A DNA stretch of 64,000 nt from Planctomycetaceae bacterium (lineage in GTDB: Bacteria; Planctomycetota; UBA1135; GCA-002686595): the NCBI GenBank assembly GCA_011525785.1, contig WYBT01000062.1, positions 62,001 through 126,000 on the forward strand. The letters run 5' to 3'. Of the stretch, positions 52,776 through 61,802 are shown piece by piece. Position numbers and translations under genes: made by a program. How positions within the stretch are numbered: position 1 is the first letter of the stretch; each line of letters starts with the position of its first letter. The notes below the pieces were generated by a model. That model did not search any database, was not told the DNA's origin, and saw nothing but the letters and a program-made list of their open reading frames with translations.

Positions 52776-53479
52776 GGCGAGTTGCGCAGCGCGCGCACGC
52801 GCCGATCGGCGCTCCGCGAGTGCGAGCAACAGTGCGGGGCGCGGCCTTGGGCGCGGATCGCGGAACCCCAGCCTCGCTACCGCCGTCTCAGTTGCACAGT
52901 TCTCCCAGGAATCTCCTGCGGGGGCGCAAACAGGCGCTGTGCAGCGCGGCTGCGTGGGCATCGCTCTTCAGCGACCGAGCCGGTCGCCGTGGGGGTGTTC
53001 CTGACGCGACCTTCTGCGCGGGATGGTGCTTGTCCGGCCTTGCTGAGTGCCTTGTGGGAGCTCCGCGATCGCGCCCTGCGCACGGTTTTCGTTGACCCAC
53101 TTCGTACATCTGCGCGAGCGACGTCGATGCCTGTGTGGCCGGACCGCGGTGGTAAATTTCTGGGCCCCGCGCGGGTCTTGGGCGATCGAGTACATTTTGT
53201 CGGGTTTCTTGCAACTCTGGACACCGACTCGGTGTGGCTCGTTCCCCCACGGCCTTCTGGAAGCCCTGCTCTTTGTCGGAACCCAAGGCCTGCGCCGTGT
53301 ACCGCCGCGAGCGCGAGTGGCGGGCTTCGAGTCCCGCTCGAGAACTCTGCCGGTCTCGTGCGAGCGCTCCTCGTGTGCGCCCCAGCTGCCCCGACAGCTG
53401 CTCGCTGTGCCGTTCGATCTCTGGTGTCTGCTCTTTCCTCAGCCCCCCTTGTCCTTTCAACCCAAGGTTGCCAATCCCC
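52776..53479. other. Gene-free interval, leader of the surface-protein island
   Basis: About 700 bases with GC content visibly lower than the flanks near 53080-53240 and near 53460. No frame looks convincingly coding: a 228-codon minus-strand frame here has Arg-rich shadow composition. Likely promoter and 5' leader for the 53480 gene; no -10/-35 pair can be named with confidence. Confidence 0.4.
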
Positions 53480-55729
53480 ATGAGTTGGTCTCTTAGCAAG
53501 TCCGCGATCGCCGCTGGCGCCCTCGCGACCGTCGCGGTTGCTGGCTCGACGCCGGCTGGAACCCCCGCTGGCACGCCTGCCGAAGGCGCCGTCCGCGGCT
53601 ACGTCCTGTCGGGCGAACTGCTGCTGTTCCCCACCGTGGACCAGAACCTGCCGGCCGGCTGGTCGGTCCTGCCCGAAGGCGTCTCGAGCGAAGGCTCGAC
53701 TGTCCTGGGCCTCTCGGGTCTGTCCGAGCTGACCGAAGCCGACGGCGAGTTGGTTTCGTTGTTCTCCAAGCCCATGCCGACGGGGACCAACCAACTGCTC
53801 TTGAGCGACGAGTCGGGCCGTTCGATCGGCCTGGGCGACCTGTCGCTGGCGACCTACGACGGCAAGTGGGTGCTCCTGTCCCACGGCGCGCTCGCCGGAC
53901 GTCCGGCGTTCGAACTGGCTGAGGGCTCGGAAGTGTTCAGCCGCCGCGGCGAAGAGTTCTCGCTCACCGGCGAACTGGTGCTGAGCGAAGCGGCGCGCGC
54001 CGAGTTGGGCCTGGAAGCCACCGCGTCCGCCCAGTCGCTGGGCTCGGTCACGTTCCTGGGTTCGGCCTTCTTCGATCCGGCCCGTCCGACGACCTCTTCC
54101 GCTCCGGCCGCGCTCGGCGCCATCGGCCCTGACGTCATCGTCAGCACCATCGGCTCCACCTTCGGCGAGTACGGCGCCTCGGGCGGCATCGGCGGCTACG
54201 CGGTGACGACCGTGTCCTGCAACGTCGGTGACGCGATCGCGATCTGGATCGACGCCGGCGCGCAGCCCAATCGCCACCCGGTGATCGGCACGCAGCTCTA
54301 CCGCTACAAGACGGTCAACGGCGCCACGCGCTTCGAGCAGATCGGCATGAGCTGGCTCAAGCACGGCTTCTGCGCTGCTGACGCGCCGAGCTGCACCAGC
54401 ATCAACCCCAACGGCATCGCTTCGCCGACCTACGCGCCGAACGGCAGCTGCGACTGGCTCGGCCTGTTCGCGACCGACACCTACAGCGACGGCCTCAACG
54501 CCTCGCAGCCGGGCTGCGGCCCGCGCTCGGAAATCCAGCCCTGGACCGGCGCGTACCCCTACCCCTACATCCTCGGTTCGGGCACCGGCAGCCCGGGCGG
54601 CATCTACAAGCGCCTGCAGGTCAAGAACACCGACCTCGATCCCGCTCTGAACTCCGGCGCGCAGTACTGGTGCGAGGTGGTCTACATCTGCACCGACGAA
54701 GCCGAGCCGCAGCGCTACAACAACTACTCGGTCCGCCAGACCACGGTCGGCGCGCTCACGGGCGGTCAGTACAACCTGTCGTTCAGCGGCGCGACCATCC
54801 CGTTGATCTCCGCGGTCCAGCGCTGGGCCCAGATCGACGCGGGCGTGGTGCTGAGCTTCGTCGACGTCCCCGGCGACGGCCGCATCTACCTGGCGCGCAA
54901 GGTCACCAACCTCGGCGGCGGCCAGTACCACTACGAGTACGCGATGTTCAACATGAACAGCGACCGCGGCGCCTGCCGTATCGCGATCCCGCTGCCCTCC
55001 GGCGCGTCGGCCACCGACATCGGCTTCACCGACGTCGACTACCACTCGGGCGAGCCCTACAGCGGCACGGACTGGACCCCGATCGTGGTGCCCGGCACCT
55101 CGCTCACCTGGCAGACGGACGCGTTCACGACGAACCCGAACGCGAACGCGCTGCGCTGGAGCACGACCTACAACTACCGCTTCCGCTCGAACGCCGCTCC
55201 GGCCTCGGGCAACGTCACGGTGACGCTGTTCAAGCCCGGCACGCCGACGCAGATCACGTTCACCAACGTCGACGTCCCCGGTTCGAGCTGCGGCAACGCG
55301 GCGGCTTACTGCACCTCGAGCGTCACGACGAACGGCTGCAGCCCGTCGATGGCGGCGAGCGGCGTGCCCAGCGCGACCGCGGCCAGCGGCTTCACGCTGA
55401 GCTGCAACAACGTCGAAGGCCAGAAGACGGGTCTGCTCTACTACGGTACGGCGCAGACTGCGACCGCCTGGGCTGTCGGCAGCTCGAGCATCAAGTGCGT
55501 CGCGAACCCGACGCAGCGTCTGAACACCACCAACTCCGGTGGCACGTTCGGCGCGTGCGACGGCCTGCTCTCGACGGACTGGAACGCCTGGCGTTCGACG
55601 CACCCCAGCGCGTTGGGCAGCCCGTTCACCGCAGGCCAGACGTTCCATGCGCAGGCCTGGTTCCGCGACCCGCCGGCCCCGAAGGCGACCAACCTCTCGA
55701 ACGGTCTGACCTTCACGCTTTGCCCGTGA
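53480..55729 (+). CDS. Large secreted protein with shared terminal module (paralogue A)
   Basis: 749 residues from ATG 53480. Signal peptide about 1-22. Residues about 35-200 are beta-rich and repeat a YVLSGELLLFPT...LPAGW-type motif. A central ~430-residue domain (VIVSTIGSTFGEYGASGGIGG to SGNVTVTLFKPGTPTQITF) is shared almost whole with the next gene. It contains two Cys pairs and a VDYHSGEPY block, and its fold is unknown. The last ~130 residues are the terminal module (YCTSS...NGC...YYG...CVANPTQR...CDG...DWNAW...RDP...NLSNG). It is probably exported to the surface. A strong hairpin follows the stop, and a remnant copy of its 3' end lies about 190 bases downstream. Confidence 0.88.
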   Translation: MSWSLSKSAIAAGALATVAVAGSTPAGTPAGTPAEGAVRGYVLSGELLLFPTVDQNLPAGWSVLPEGVSSEGSTVLGLSGLSELTEADGELVSLFSKPMPTGTNQLLLSDESGRSIGLGDLSLATYDGKWVLLSHGALAGRPAFELAEGSEVFSRRGEEFSLTGELVLSEAARAELGLEATASAQSLGSVTFLGSAFFDPARPTTSSAPAALGAIGPDVIVSTIGSTFGEYGASGGIGGYAVTTVSCNVGDAIAIWIDAGAQPNRHPVIGTQLYRYKTVNGATRFEQIGMSWLKHGFCAADAPSCTSINPNGIASPTYAPNGSCDWLGLFATDTYSDGLNASQPGCGPRSEIQPWTGAYPYPYILGSGTGSPGGIYKRLQVKNTDLDPALNSGAQYWCEVVYICTDEAEPQRYNNYSVRQTTVGALTGGQYNLSFSGATIPLISAVQRWAQIDAGVVLSFVDVPGDGRIYLARKVTNLGGGQYHYEYAMFNMNSDRGACRIAIPLPSGASATDIGFTDVDYHSGEPYSGTDWTPIVVPGTSLTWQTDAFTTNPNANALRWSTTYNYRFRSNAAPASGNVTVTLFKPGTPTQITFTNVDVPGSSCGNAAAYCTSSVTTNGCSPSMAASGVPSATAASGFTLSCNNVEGQKTGLLYYGTAQTATAWAVGSSSIKCVANPTQRLNTTNSGGTFGACDGLLSTDWNAWRSTHPSALGSPFTAGQTFHAQAWFRDPPAPKATNLSNGLTFTLCP

Positions 55730-55757
55730 TCACGGCAGAGCGGGTCGCGTAACTCTG

Positions 55758-55779
55758 CGAGCGAGCTAAAGCTCGCTCG
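55758..55779 (+). terminator. Hairpin 1 after the surface gene
   Basis: A 9-bp stem CGAGCGAGC-TAAA-GCTCGCTCG just past the stop of paralogue A, about 10 bases before a second hairpin. A shorter (6-bp) version is kept in the downstream remnant copy at 55952-55967. Confidence 0.6.
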
Positions 55780-55789
55780 GGATCCTCTT

Positions 55790-55813
55790 CCGGGCTGCCA
55801 AAGGGCAGCCCGG
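55790..55813 (+). terminator. Terminator-type hairpin 2 after the surface gene
   Basis: A 10-bp stem CCGGGCTGCC-AAAG-GGCAGCCCGG. With hairpin 1 it probably ends transcription of the upstream gene. A related stem with different base pairs is in the remnant copy at 55981-56004. Confidence 0.7.
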
Positions 55814-55814
55814 A

Positions 55815-55844
55815 CTCGTCTGCGCTACGCGCAGCCGAGACGAG
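55815..55844 (+). other. Third hairpin
   Basis: An outer stem CTCGTC/GACGAG and inner TGCGC/GCGCA around TAC. It lies between the terminator pair and the remnant duplication. Role unclear. Confidence 0.4.
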
Positions 55845-55851
55845 GCTTACC

Positions 55852-56004
55852 TCCGCGACCCGCCGGCCCCGAAGGCGACCAACCTTTCGAATGGTCTGAC
55901 CTTCACGCTTTGCCCGTGATCGCGGCAGAGCGGGCCCGAGTAACTCTGGTCGCGAGCTAAAGCTCGCTCCGGATCCCTTACCGGACAGCCCAAGGGCTGT
56001 CCGG
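55852..56004 (+). repeat. Remnant duplication of the surface gene 3' end and terminator
   Basis: The last 68 coding bases of paralogue A (55662-55729) recur at 55852-55919, offset by 190 bases, with only a few changes. The repeat then runs on through the stop, the start of the 3' region (CGGCAGAGCGGG) and a pair of hairpins matching those at 55758-55813. The final stem (55981-56004, CCGGACAGCC-CAAG-GGCTGTCCGG) is fully paired but differs from its relative at several paired positions, and TTTCGTTT follows. It is a leftover of a third gene copy or of an unequal exchange. Confidence 0.9.
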
Positions 56005-56315
56005 TTTCGTTTGAACCGCAAGTGATCGCGGAGCGAGGCGCTCGATTGGTTCGAGGGGCCGTGCAAACTCGCCCGCGAGCGATCGCACCGCACTTTTTTC
56101 GCTCTCGAAGCTCGCGGACGGCGCTCGGGAGCGGCGCATCGAGTGCGAAATATCTCCAGCCACGGCGGAGCCCACCTGACTGCGTGCGTCGGGTAGCCTT
56201 GAGGAAAGCTCTCCCCCTGGGCTCAGGACGCGTCGCCGGAGGACCTCCCGCACTGTTCGGCGCTGCGACGCCCACCTCTGACGGGGCACTCCCGTCCGCT
56301 CTCTCCCTCAACTCC

Positions 56316-59315
56316 ATGATTCGATTCATCGTCCCGTCCGCGATCGCGCTCGCCGCGTCGATCGCTCCGGCGCTGGCGCAGTCGCCGGACGCTTCCTCGC
56401 GCGGCCACGTGATCAGCGGAGAGCTGATCCTGTTCCCCGCCGCGGATCAGCAACTCCCGCAGGGTTGGTCGCTCAGCCTCGAGGGCTGGGCGCGCGAAGG
56501 CGCCGCCGTGGTGCGGCTCGGCGGAACGGCCGAAGTCGTGACTCGCGACGGCCAACTGGCCGCGCTCGTAGGCCAGCCGATGGCGACGGGCGCGCATCAG
56601 CTGCTGCTGACGCAAGGTGAGCGAGGTGCGCTCGGCGCGGGAGATCTGTCGCTCTCGTACAGCGACGGGACCTGGGTGCTGAATGGCATGGGACAGATGG
56701 GCGGCCGCCCGCTGCTCGAGCTGCGCGACACGTCGATCACGCTGGCGCATCGCGCCGAGGGCGAGTTCACGCTCGTCGGCGAACTCGCGCTGGCGGAGCC
56801 GATCGCGGCTGAGCTGGGCATCGCGACTGGCGAGCGCTCTGTGGTCGGCTCGATCACGCTGGTCGGCTCGCCGATGTTCGATCCCGCGCGGCCCGCCGTG
56901 ACGGACGCGCCGCCCGCGCCTTTCGCGGTCGGTCCCGACGTGATCGTCAGCACCATCGGCTCGACCTACAGCGAGTACGGCGCGTCCGGCGGCATCGGCG
57001 GATACGCGGTCACGACGGTGTCGTGCAACGTGGGCGACGCGATCGCGATCTGGATCGACGGAGGCGCGCAGCCCAACCGGCACCCGGTGATCGGAACGCA
57101 GCTGTACCGCTTCAAGACCGTCAACGGGGCCACGCGCTTCGAGCAGATCGGCATGAGCTGGCTCAAGCACGGCTTCTGCGCTGCGGACGCGCCGCAGTGC
57201 ACCGCCATCAACCCCAACGGGATCGGCTCGCCGACCTACGTTCCCGATGGCAGCTGCGACTGGCTCGGTCTGTTCGCGACCGACACGTACAGCGCGGGCC
57301 TGAACGCCTCGCAACCCAGTTGCGGTCCGCGTTCGGAGATCCAGCCGTGGACCGGCGCGTACCCCTATCCGTACATCCTCGGCGCGGGCGGCGGCAGCCC
57401 CGGCGGCATCTACAAGCGTCTGCAGGTTCGCAACGCTGACCTCGATCCGGCGCAGAACAGCGGCGCGCAGTACTGGACCGAGGTGGTCTACATCTGCACC
57501 GACGAAGCCCCGGCGCAGCGCTACAACAACTACTCGGTGCGCCAGACCACGGTCGGCGCGCTCTCGGGCGGCCAGTACAACCTCGAGTTCACCGGCTCGA
57601 CGATCCCGCTGATCTCGGCCGTCCAGCGCTGGGCGCAGATCGACGCGGGCGTGGTGATCAGCTCGATCGACGTCCCCGGCGACGGCCGCTTCTACCTCGC
57701 GCGCAAGGTCACCAACGTCGGCGGTGGTCAGTTCCACTACGAGTACGCGCTGTTCAACATGAACAGCGACCGCGCCGCGCAGGCCATCTCGATCCCGCTG
57801 GGCGGCGGCTCGAACGCCACCAGCGTCGAGTTCAAGGACGTCGACTACCACTCGGGCGAGCCCTACTCGCTCACCGACTGGACCTCGACGGTCACGCCGG
57901 GCTCGAACGTGGTGTGGGCGACGCAGACGCACGCGCAGAACGTGAACGCGAACGCGCTGCGCTGGAGCACGACCTACAACTTCCGCTTCCGCTCCACGGG
58001 CGCGCCCGCGCCCGGCAACGTGACGGTGACGCTCTTCAAGCCCGGCACGCCGACGCAGATCACCTTCACGGGCGTCGACGTCCCCGGCGGCTCGAGCTGC
58101 CCCGACACCGACGGCGATGGCGTCGACGACTGCCTCGACGGCTGCCCGAACGACCCGCTGAAGATCGCGGCGGGCCAGTGCGGCTGCGGCGTGGCTGACA
58201 CGGACACCGACGGCGACGGCGTGGCCAACTGCAACGACGGTTGCCCGAGCGACCCCGCGAAGACGGCGCCCGGCATTTGCGGCTGCGGCGTCTCGGACGT
58301 CGACGGCGACGGCGACGGCACGCCCAACTGCAACGACGGCTGCCCCGCCGATCCGAGCAAGACGGCGCCCGGTCAGTGCGGCTGCGGCGTGGTCGACACC
58401 GACAGCGACGGCGACGGCGACGCGGACTGCGTCGACAACTGCCCGACGGCCTTCAACCCTGCGCAAGCGGACGGCGACGGCGACGGCGTCGGCAACGCCT
58501 GCGACAACTGCGTCGGCGATCCCAATCCGGGTCAGACCGACGGCGACGGCGACTCGACCGGCGACGCCTGCGACAACTGCCCGAGCGTGTTCAACCCCGG
58601 CCAAGGCGATGTCGACGGCGACGAGGTCGGCGACGCCTGTGACGGCTGCCCGAACGATCCGCTCAAGGCCTCGCCCGGCCAGTGCGGCTGCGGCGTGGCC
58701 GACACGGACGGCGACAGCGACGGCGTTGCGGACTGCAACGACAACTGCGACACGGTCGCCAACCCGGGCCAGCAGGACTGCGACCTCGACAACATCGGCG
58801 ATGCGTGCGAGCTCGCCTCCGGCACGCAGTGGGACGTCAACCTCAACGGCACGCCGGACCAGTGCGAGAGCTGCCCTGGCATCCTGACCTACTGCACGGC
58901 GGGCACGTCGACCGCGGGCTGCGTCCCGACGCTGAGCGCGGTCGGAACGCCGAGTGTCGCGGCCACGTCGGGCTTCGTGCTCCACGCGACCGGAATGGAA
59001 GGCCAGCGCGCAGCGCTGTTCTTCTACAGCGTCACGGGACCCAAGGCCTCGGTCTGGGCGCCCGGCAGCTCGAGCTACCTGTGCGTGAAGGCCCCGACCC
59101 AGCGCATGGGCACGAACTTCACCGGCGGCACGGCGGGCTCTTGCGACGGCTCGGTCAGCGAGGACTTCCTCGCCTTCTGGTTCGCTCGCCCCGGCGCGCT
59201 CGGTCAGCCCGTGCAGGCCGGCCAGGTGTTCGACGCGCAGGTCTGGTACCGCGACCCGGCGGCCCCGGGCACGACCAGCCTGTCGGGCGGCATCCAGTTC
59301 CGCACCTGCCAGTGA
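56316..59315 (+). CDS. Large secreted protein with TSP3 repeats and shared terminal module (paralogue B)
   Basis: 999 residues from ATG 56316. Signal peptide 1-21, then the same N-terminal beta region (VISGELILFPAADQQLPQGW) and central ~430-residue domain as paralogue A. Between that domain and the terminal module a block of Asp/Cys-rich thrombospondin type-3-like calcium-binding repeats is inserted (separate entry). The terminal module is typical except that the WNAW element reads FLAF. The insert is the main difference from the upstream gene. It is probably a surface protein with calcium-dependent stiffness. Confidence 0.88.
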   Translation: MIRFIVPSAIALAASIAPALAQSPDASSRGHVISGELILFPAADQQLPQGWSLSLEGWAREGAAVVRLGGTAEVVTRDGQLAALVGQPMATGAHQLLLTQGERGALGAGDLSLSYSDGTWVLNGMGQMGGRPLLELRDTSITLAHRAEGEFTLVGELALAEPIAAELGIATGERSVVGSITLVGSPMFDPARPAVTDAPPAPFAVGPDVIVSTIGSTYSEYGASGGIGGYAVTTVSCNVGDAIAIWIDGGAQPNRHPVIGTQLYRFKTVNGATRFEQIGMSWLKHGFCAADAPQCTAINPNGIGSPTYVPDGSCDWLGLFATDTYSAGLNASQPSCGPRSEIQPWTGAYPYPYILGAGGGSPGGIYKRLQVRNADLDPAQNSGAQYWTEVVYICTDEAPAQRYNNYSVRQTTVGALSGGQYNLEFTGSTIPLISAVQRWAQIDAGVVISSIDVPGDGRFYLARKVTNVGGGQFHYEYALFNMNSDRAAQAISIPLGGGSNATSVEFKDVDYHSGEPYSLTDWTSTVTPGSNVVWATQTHAQNVNANALRWSTTYNFRFRSTGAPAPGNVTVTLFKPGTPTQITFTGVDVPGGSSCPDTDGDGVDDCLDGCPNDPLKIAAGQCGCGVADTDTDGDGVANCNDGCPSDPAKTAPGICGCGVSDVDGDGDGTPNCNDGCPADPSKTAPGQCGCGVVDTDSDGDGDADCVDNCPTAFNPAQADGDGDGVGNACDNCVGDPNPGQTDGDGDSTGDACDNCPSVFNPGQGDVDGDEVGDACDGCPNDPLKASPGQCGCGVADTDGDSDGVADCNDNCDTVANPGQQDCDLDNIGDACELASGTQWDVNLNGTPDQCESCPGILTYCTAGTSTAGCVPTLSAVGTPSVAATSGFVLHATGMEGQRAALFFYSVTGPKASVWAPGSSSYLCVKAPTQRMGTNFTGGTAGSCDGSVSEDFLAFWFARPGALGQPVQAGQVFDAQVWYRDPAAPGTTSLSGGIQFRTCQ
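58099..58875 (+). repeat. Thrombospondin type-3-like repeat block (Ca-binding)
   Basis: About eight Asp-rich units in paralogue B, of two sizes: about 33 residues (with a CGCGV core) and about 23 residues (with a G.ACDNC core). Example elements are DTDGDG, GQCGCGVADTD and DGDGVGNACDNC. The DNA is a repetitive GACGGCGACGGC-like mosaic. Paralogue A has none, so the block was gained by B or lost by A. Confidence 0.9.
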
Positions 59316-59328
59316 TCCGTGAGTGACG

Positions 59329-59351
59329 CGCGCGGCTCTCTGGGCCGCGCG
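59329..59351 (+). terminator. Hairpin after paralogue B
   Basis: An 8-bp stem CGCGCGGC-TCTCTGG-GCCGCGCG, 13 bases past the stop. No T-run. Confidence 0.55.
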
Positions 59352-59530
59352 AATGCGAGCGAGCGGCGTCGGTCGACAGCGATCGGCGCCGCTCGCGCGT
59401 TTGCGTGGTCCGTGACACGCTGTGCGGGTCGCCGCGGGACGTCTACGGGCTTCTTCCACGCTGCGACCGCTTGCCCGCTGAGCATCGAGTCGTTCTGCAC
59501 GCCGTTCCGCCGTCTTCAACGAGGCCTGGC

Positions 59531-60799
59531 TTGAGAATCCTCACTCGAAGTGATGTCGCCTTGCTCTTGCTCTGCCCAGTCGCCGCGGCTCAGGGACCGC
59601 AGCCGTTCTGCACGGCTGGCAGTTCGACGAATGGCTGCACGCCATCGCTCTCGGCCAACGTGCAGCCCGACTCAGCGAACAGCGCCGGATGCGTCATCAC
59701 CACGAGCGGCGTCGAGGGCCAACGGCAGGGGGTGGTCTTCTATGGAGTCGACAACAGCGCGTTCTCGCCAGTTCCCTGGAGCACGCTCAGCACGAGCCTG
59801 CTCTGCGTGAAGTCGCCCGTCGCTCGCCTCGGCTCGCTGGTCGACAGCGGCGGAGTGGCGGGTCAATGCGACGGGACGTTCGTGCTCGACTGGGATGGCT
59901 TCCACACGTCGCACCCGCTCGCACTCGGCCAGCCCTGGAGCGTCGGACAGCGAGTCTTTGTGCAGTCGTGGTACCGCGACCCGCCCGCGCCGAGAGGGTC
60001 CAACCTCTCGAACGCACTCGAGCTGACGTTGCGGGCGCCGGCGCCGACTCCGTGCGTGACGCCCATTGCGGGCATGGTCGCGATTGCGCCGGGGACGTTC
60101 ATGATGGGCTCGGCCGCGGCGAGCGGCTGGCCGTACTTCAACACCGCCGCTGAGCAACCGGTTCATCAGGTCACGCTCAGCTACTGCTTCTGGATGGGCG
60201 CGACCGAAGTCACTCAAGCGGAGTACTCCGCACTCATGGGGTTCAGCGCATCAGTCCACTCGGGGCCGAACAGGCCGGTGGATTCCGTCATCTGGACGTT
60301 CGCCGACGACTACTGCGAGGCGCTGAATGCGAGCCAAGTTGCTCTCGGCGCTGTCCCGCCCGGATACGAGTACCGCTTGCCGACGGAAGCCGAGTGGGAG
60401 TACGCCTGCCGAGCGGGGACCACGACGGAATTCAACACGGGCGCCGAGTTGCTCTGCGGCCAAGCGAGCTTCGGTTTCTCCCAGCACACAGGATCGCCGT
60501 GTCTCTCGAACGCGACGACGCCTGTCGGGAGCTTTGCGCCGAACCCCTGGGGCCTTTACGACATGCACGGCAACGTCTGGGAGTGGTGTCTGGACTCCTT
60601 CGACAGCTACAGCGCCGTCCCCGTCACCGACCCGTTCGTGACCGGTGGTCCGCTCCGCGTGCTGCGCGGTGGATCATGGAATTACAGCTCGCAGTTCTGT
60701 CGCTCCGCGATTCGCGGCGCCGACATTCCCGGCGGACCGCCCTTCGTCGGCGGCATCACAGGCTTTCGCGTCGTGCTTGCGCCGATCCTCGTTCCCTGA
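59531..60799 (+). CDS. Secreted formylglycine-enzyme-like protein with N-terminal module
   Basis: About 422 residues from TTG 59531, which starts a good signal peptide (LRILTRSDVALLLLCPVAAAQ). The shared module comes first (about 25-180; FCTAGSSTNGC...CDG...WYRDP...NLSNA), reversed in order relative to its other carriers. Then comes an FGE-sulfatase domain (about 190-420): GMVAIAPGTFMMGS, GATEVTQAEYSALMG, YRLPTEAEWEYACR, MHGNVWEWCLD and VLRGGSWNYSSQFCRSAIRG. The usual catalytic C....C pair of formylglycine enzymes is not intact: the first Cys is replaced and only the second is present, so sulfatase maturation activity is doubtful. Confidence 0.85.
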   Translation: MRILTRSDVALLLLCPVAAAQGPQPFCTAGSSTNGCTPSLSANVQPDSANSAGCVITTSGVEGQRQGVVFYGVDNSAFSPVPWSTLSTSLLCVKSPVARLGSLVDSGGVAGQCDGTFVLDWDGFHTSHPLALGQPWSVGQRVFVQSWYRDPPAPRGSNLSNALELTLRAPAPTPCVTPIAGMVAIAPGTFMMGSAAASGWPYFNTAAEQPVHQVTLSYCFWMGATEVTQAEYSALMGFSASVHSGPNRPVDSVIWTFADDYCEALNASQVALGAVPPGYEYRLPTEAEWEYACRAGTTTEFNTGAELLCGQASFGFSQHTGSPCLSNATTPVGSFAPNPWGLYDMHGNVWEWCLDSFDSYSAVPVTDPFVTGGPLRVLRGGSWNYSSQFCRSAIRGADIPGGPPFVGGITGFRVVLAPILVP

Positions 60800-60856
60800 A
60801 CGACCCAGGCGCTCGCTGTGGCGATGCGCGCACGGAACGTTGCTGGCGCGCGGCGC

Positions 60857-61453
60857 TCAGATCGCGATCAGGCGCGCGAAGTGCTGCGACGAAGCCAAGC
60901 GCGCGCGCAGCCGCTGCCAGCGCTTGGACGCCGCTTCGACGCTGATGCCCAGTCGGAGCGCCGCCTCGGCGAGAGTTTCGCCTTCGAGCACGCAGGTGAT
61001 CACGAGCACGCGGTCGTCGTCGTCGTGCGAGCGCAGCAGCTCCACCACGGCGCGCAGGGTCTCGTCTTGGGCCAGGCGCGCGGTGATGCCGGTGACCGTG
61101 TCGCGCTGGGCTTCGATGCGCTCGAGGTTGCTCGTTCCGCCGGAGGCCTCGCCACGCGCTCGCTGAGTGTGCAGCGCGCCGCGGATCACGTTGCGCGAGA
61201 TTCCCGCGAGCCACTGCAAGAACGAGCCGCGCGAGGGGTCGTAGCGCTCGAGCGAGCCCAGCGCCTGGAGCCAAGCCTCCTGCGCGAGGTCCGCCGCATC
61301 GAGGCGTGAGCGCATCGATCCGTACAGGTGCAACGCCATCCAGCTCACGAGCAGCGGGCAGGCACGTTCGTAGAAGTCAGCCCAGCCCGGGCCGCGCCCG
61401 CTCGGATCGGATGCGAGCAGCGAGGCCGCCAGGGAGTCGAGTTGTTGGTCCAT
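60857..61453 (-). CDS. ECF-type RNA polymerase sigma factor
   Basis: 198 residues from ATG 61453. Region 2 (RLDAADLAQEAWLQALGSLERYDPSRGSFLQWLAGISRNVI) and region 4 with its helix-turn-helix (ETLAEAALRLGISVEAASKRWQRLRARL) mark it as an extracytoplasmic-function sigma-70 of the kind abundant in Planctomycetota. It sits between surface-protein genes and, on the opposite strand, near a membrane kinase, so it may control that island. No anti-sigma gene is adjacent; the RsbW-like protein at 23814 is unlinked. Confidence 0.9.
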   Translation of the reverse strand: MDQQLDSLAASLLASDPSGRGPGWADFYERACPLLVSWMALHLYGSMRSRLDAADLAQEAWLQALGSLERYDPSRGSFLQWLAGISRNVIRGALHTQRARGEASGGTSNLERIEAQRDTVTGITARLAQDETLRAVVELLRSHDDDDRVLVITCVLEGETLAEAALRLGISVEAASKRWQRLRARLASSQHFARLIAI

Positions 61454-61802
61454 GCGAGGTGTCGGGGCGGGTGCGCCACCCTATCCGACGCGCGTCCACG
61501 GGATGCGGTCGCGGGCGCCGCGGAGAGGGGGCGCGCCGCGGCAGAGGAGTGGGACGGAGCGGGGCAGCGCCGAGTTCGCTGCTGCGGCGTTGGTCCCACG
61601 CGCGGAGCTTCCGTGCGCTTGCGGACTCCGTACTGCGCTAACCGCCACCGTCGAACGCGCGTGGGTCGCTCGCACAAGTCGCGGTTCGCGCGCATGAAGT
61701 TGTCCGATTCGCGTCGCGGCCGCGCAAAGCGCTTCGTCGGGTCGAGCCGCAGCGTTTGCGACTCGCGGACGCCTCGGCCCGCAAGCTTGGAGGAATATCA
61801 AA
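61454..61802. other. Divergent regulatory gap
   Basis: About 350 bases between the divergent sigma factor and the 61803 gene, with no convincing gene. A strong ribosome site GGAGGA lies at 61789-61794, 8 bases before ATG 61803. Promoters for both directions should lie here, but none can be named. Confidence 0.5.

Noticed and set aside
52888-53574. 228-codon minus-strand frame in the gap before the surface island
   Set aside because: Arg/Gln/Pro-rich with no domain, overlapping the 53480 gene start; no ribosome site.
55662-56004. Insertion-sequence ends or attachment sites
   Set aside because: The direct repeat is a copy of a gene's own 3' end and terminator; no transposase, no target duplication and no inverted ends.
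58099-58875. CRISPR-like repeat array
   Set aside because: The repeats are in-frame protein repeats of variable length with no uniform spacers; they are thrombospondin type-3-like units.
56223-59519. Very long minus-strand frame (1098 codons) opposite paralogue B
   Set aside because: Composition mirrors the sense gene (Asp repeats read as Val/Ala-rich), and it has no domain.
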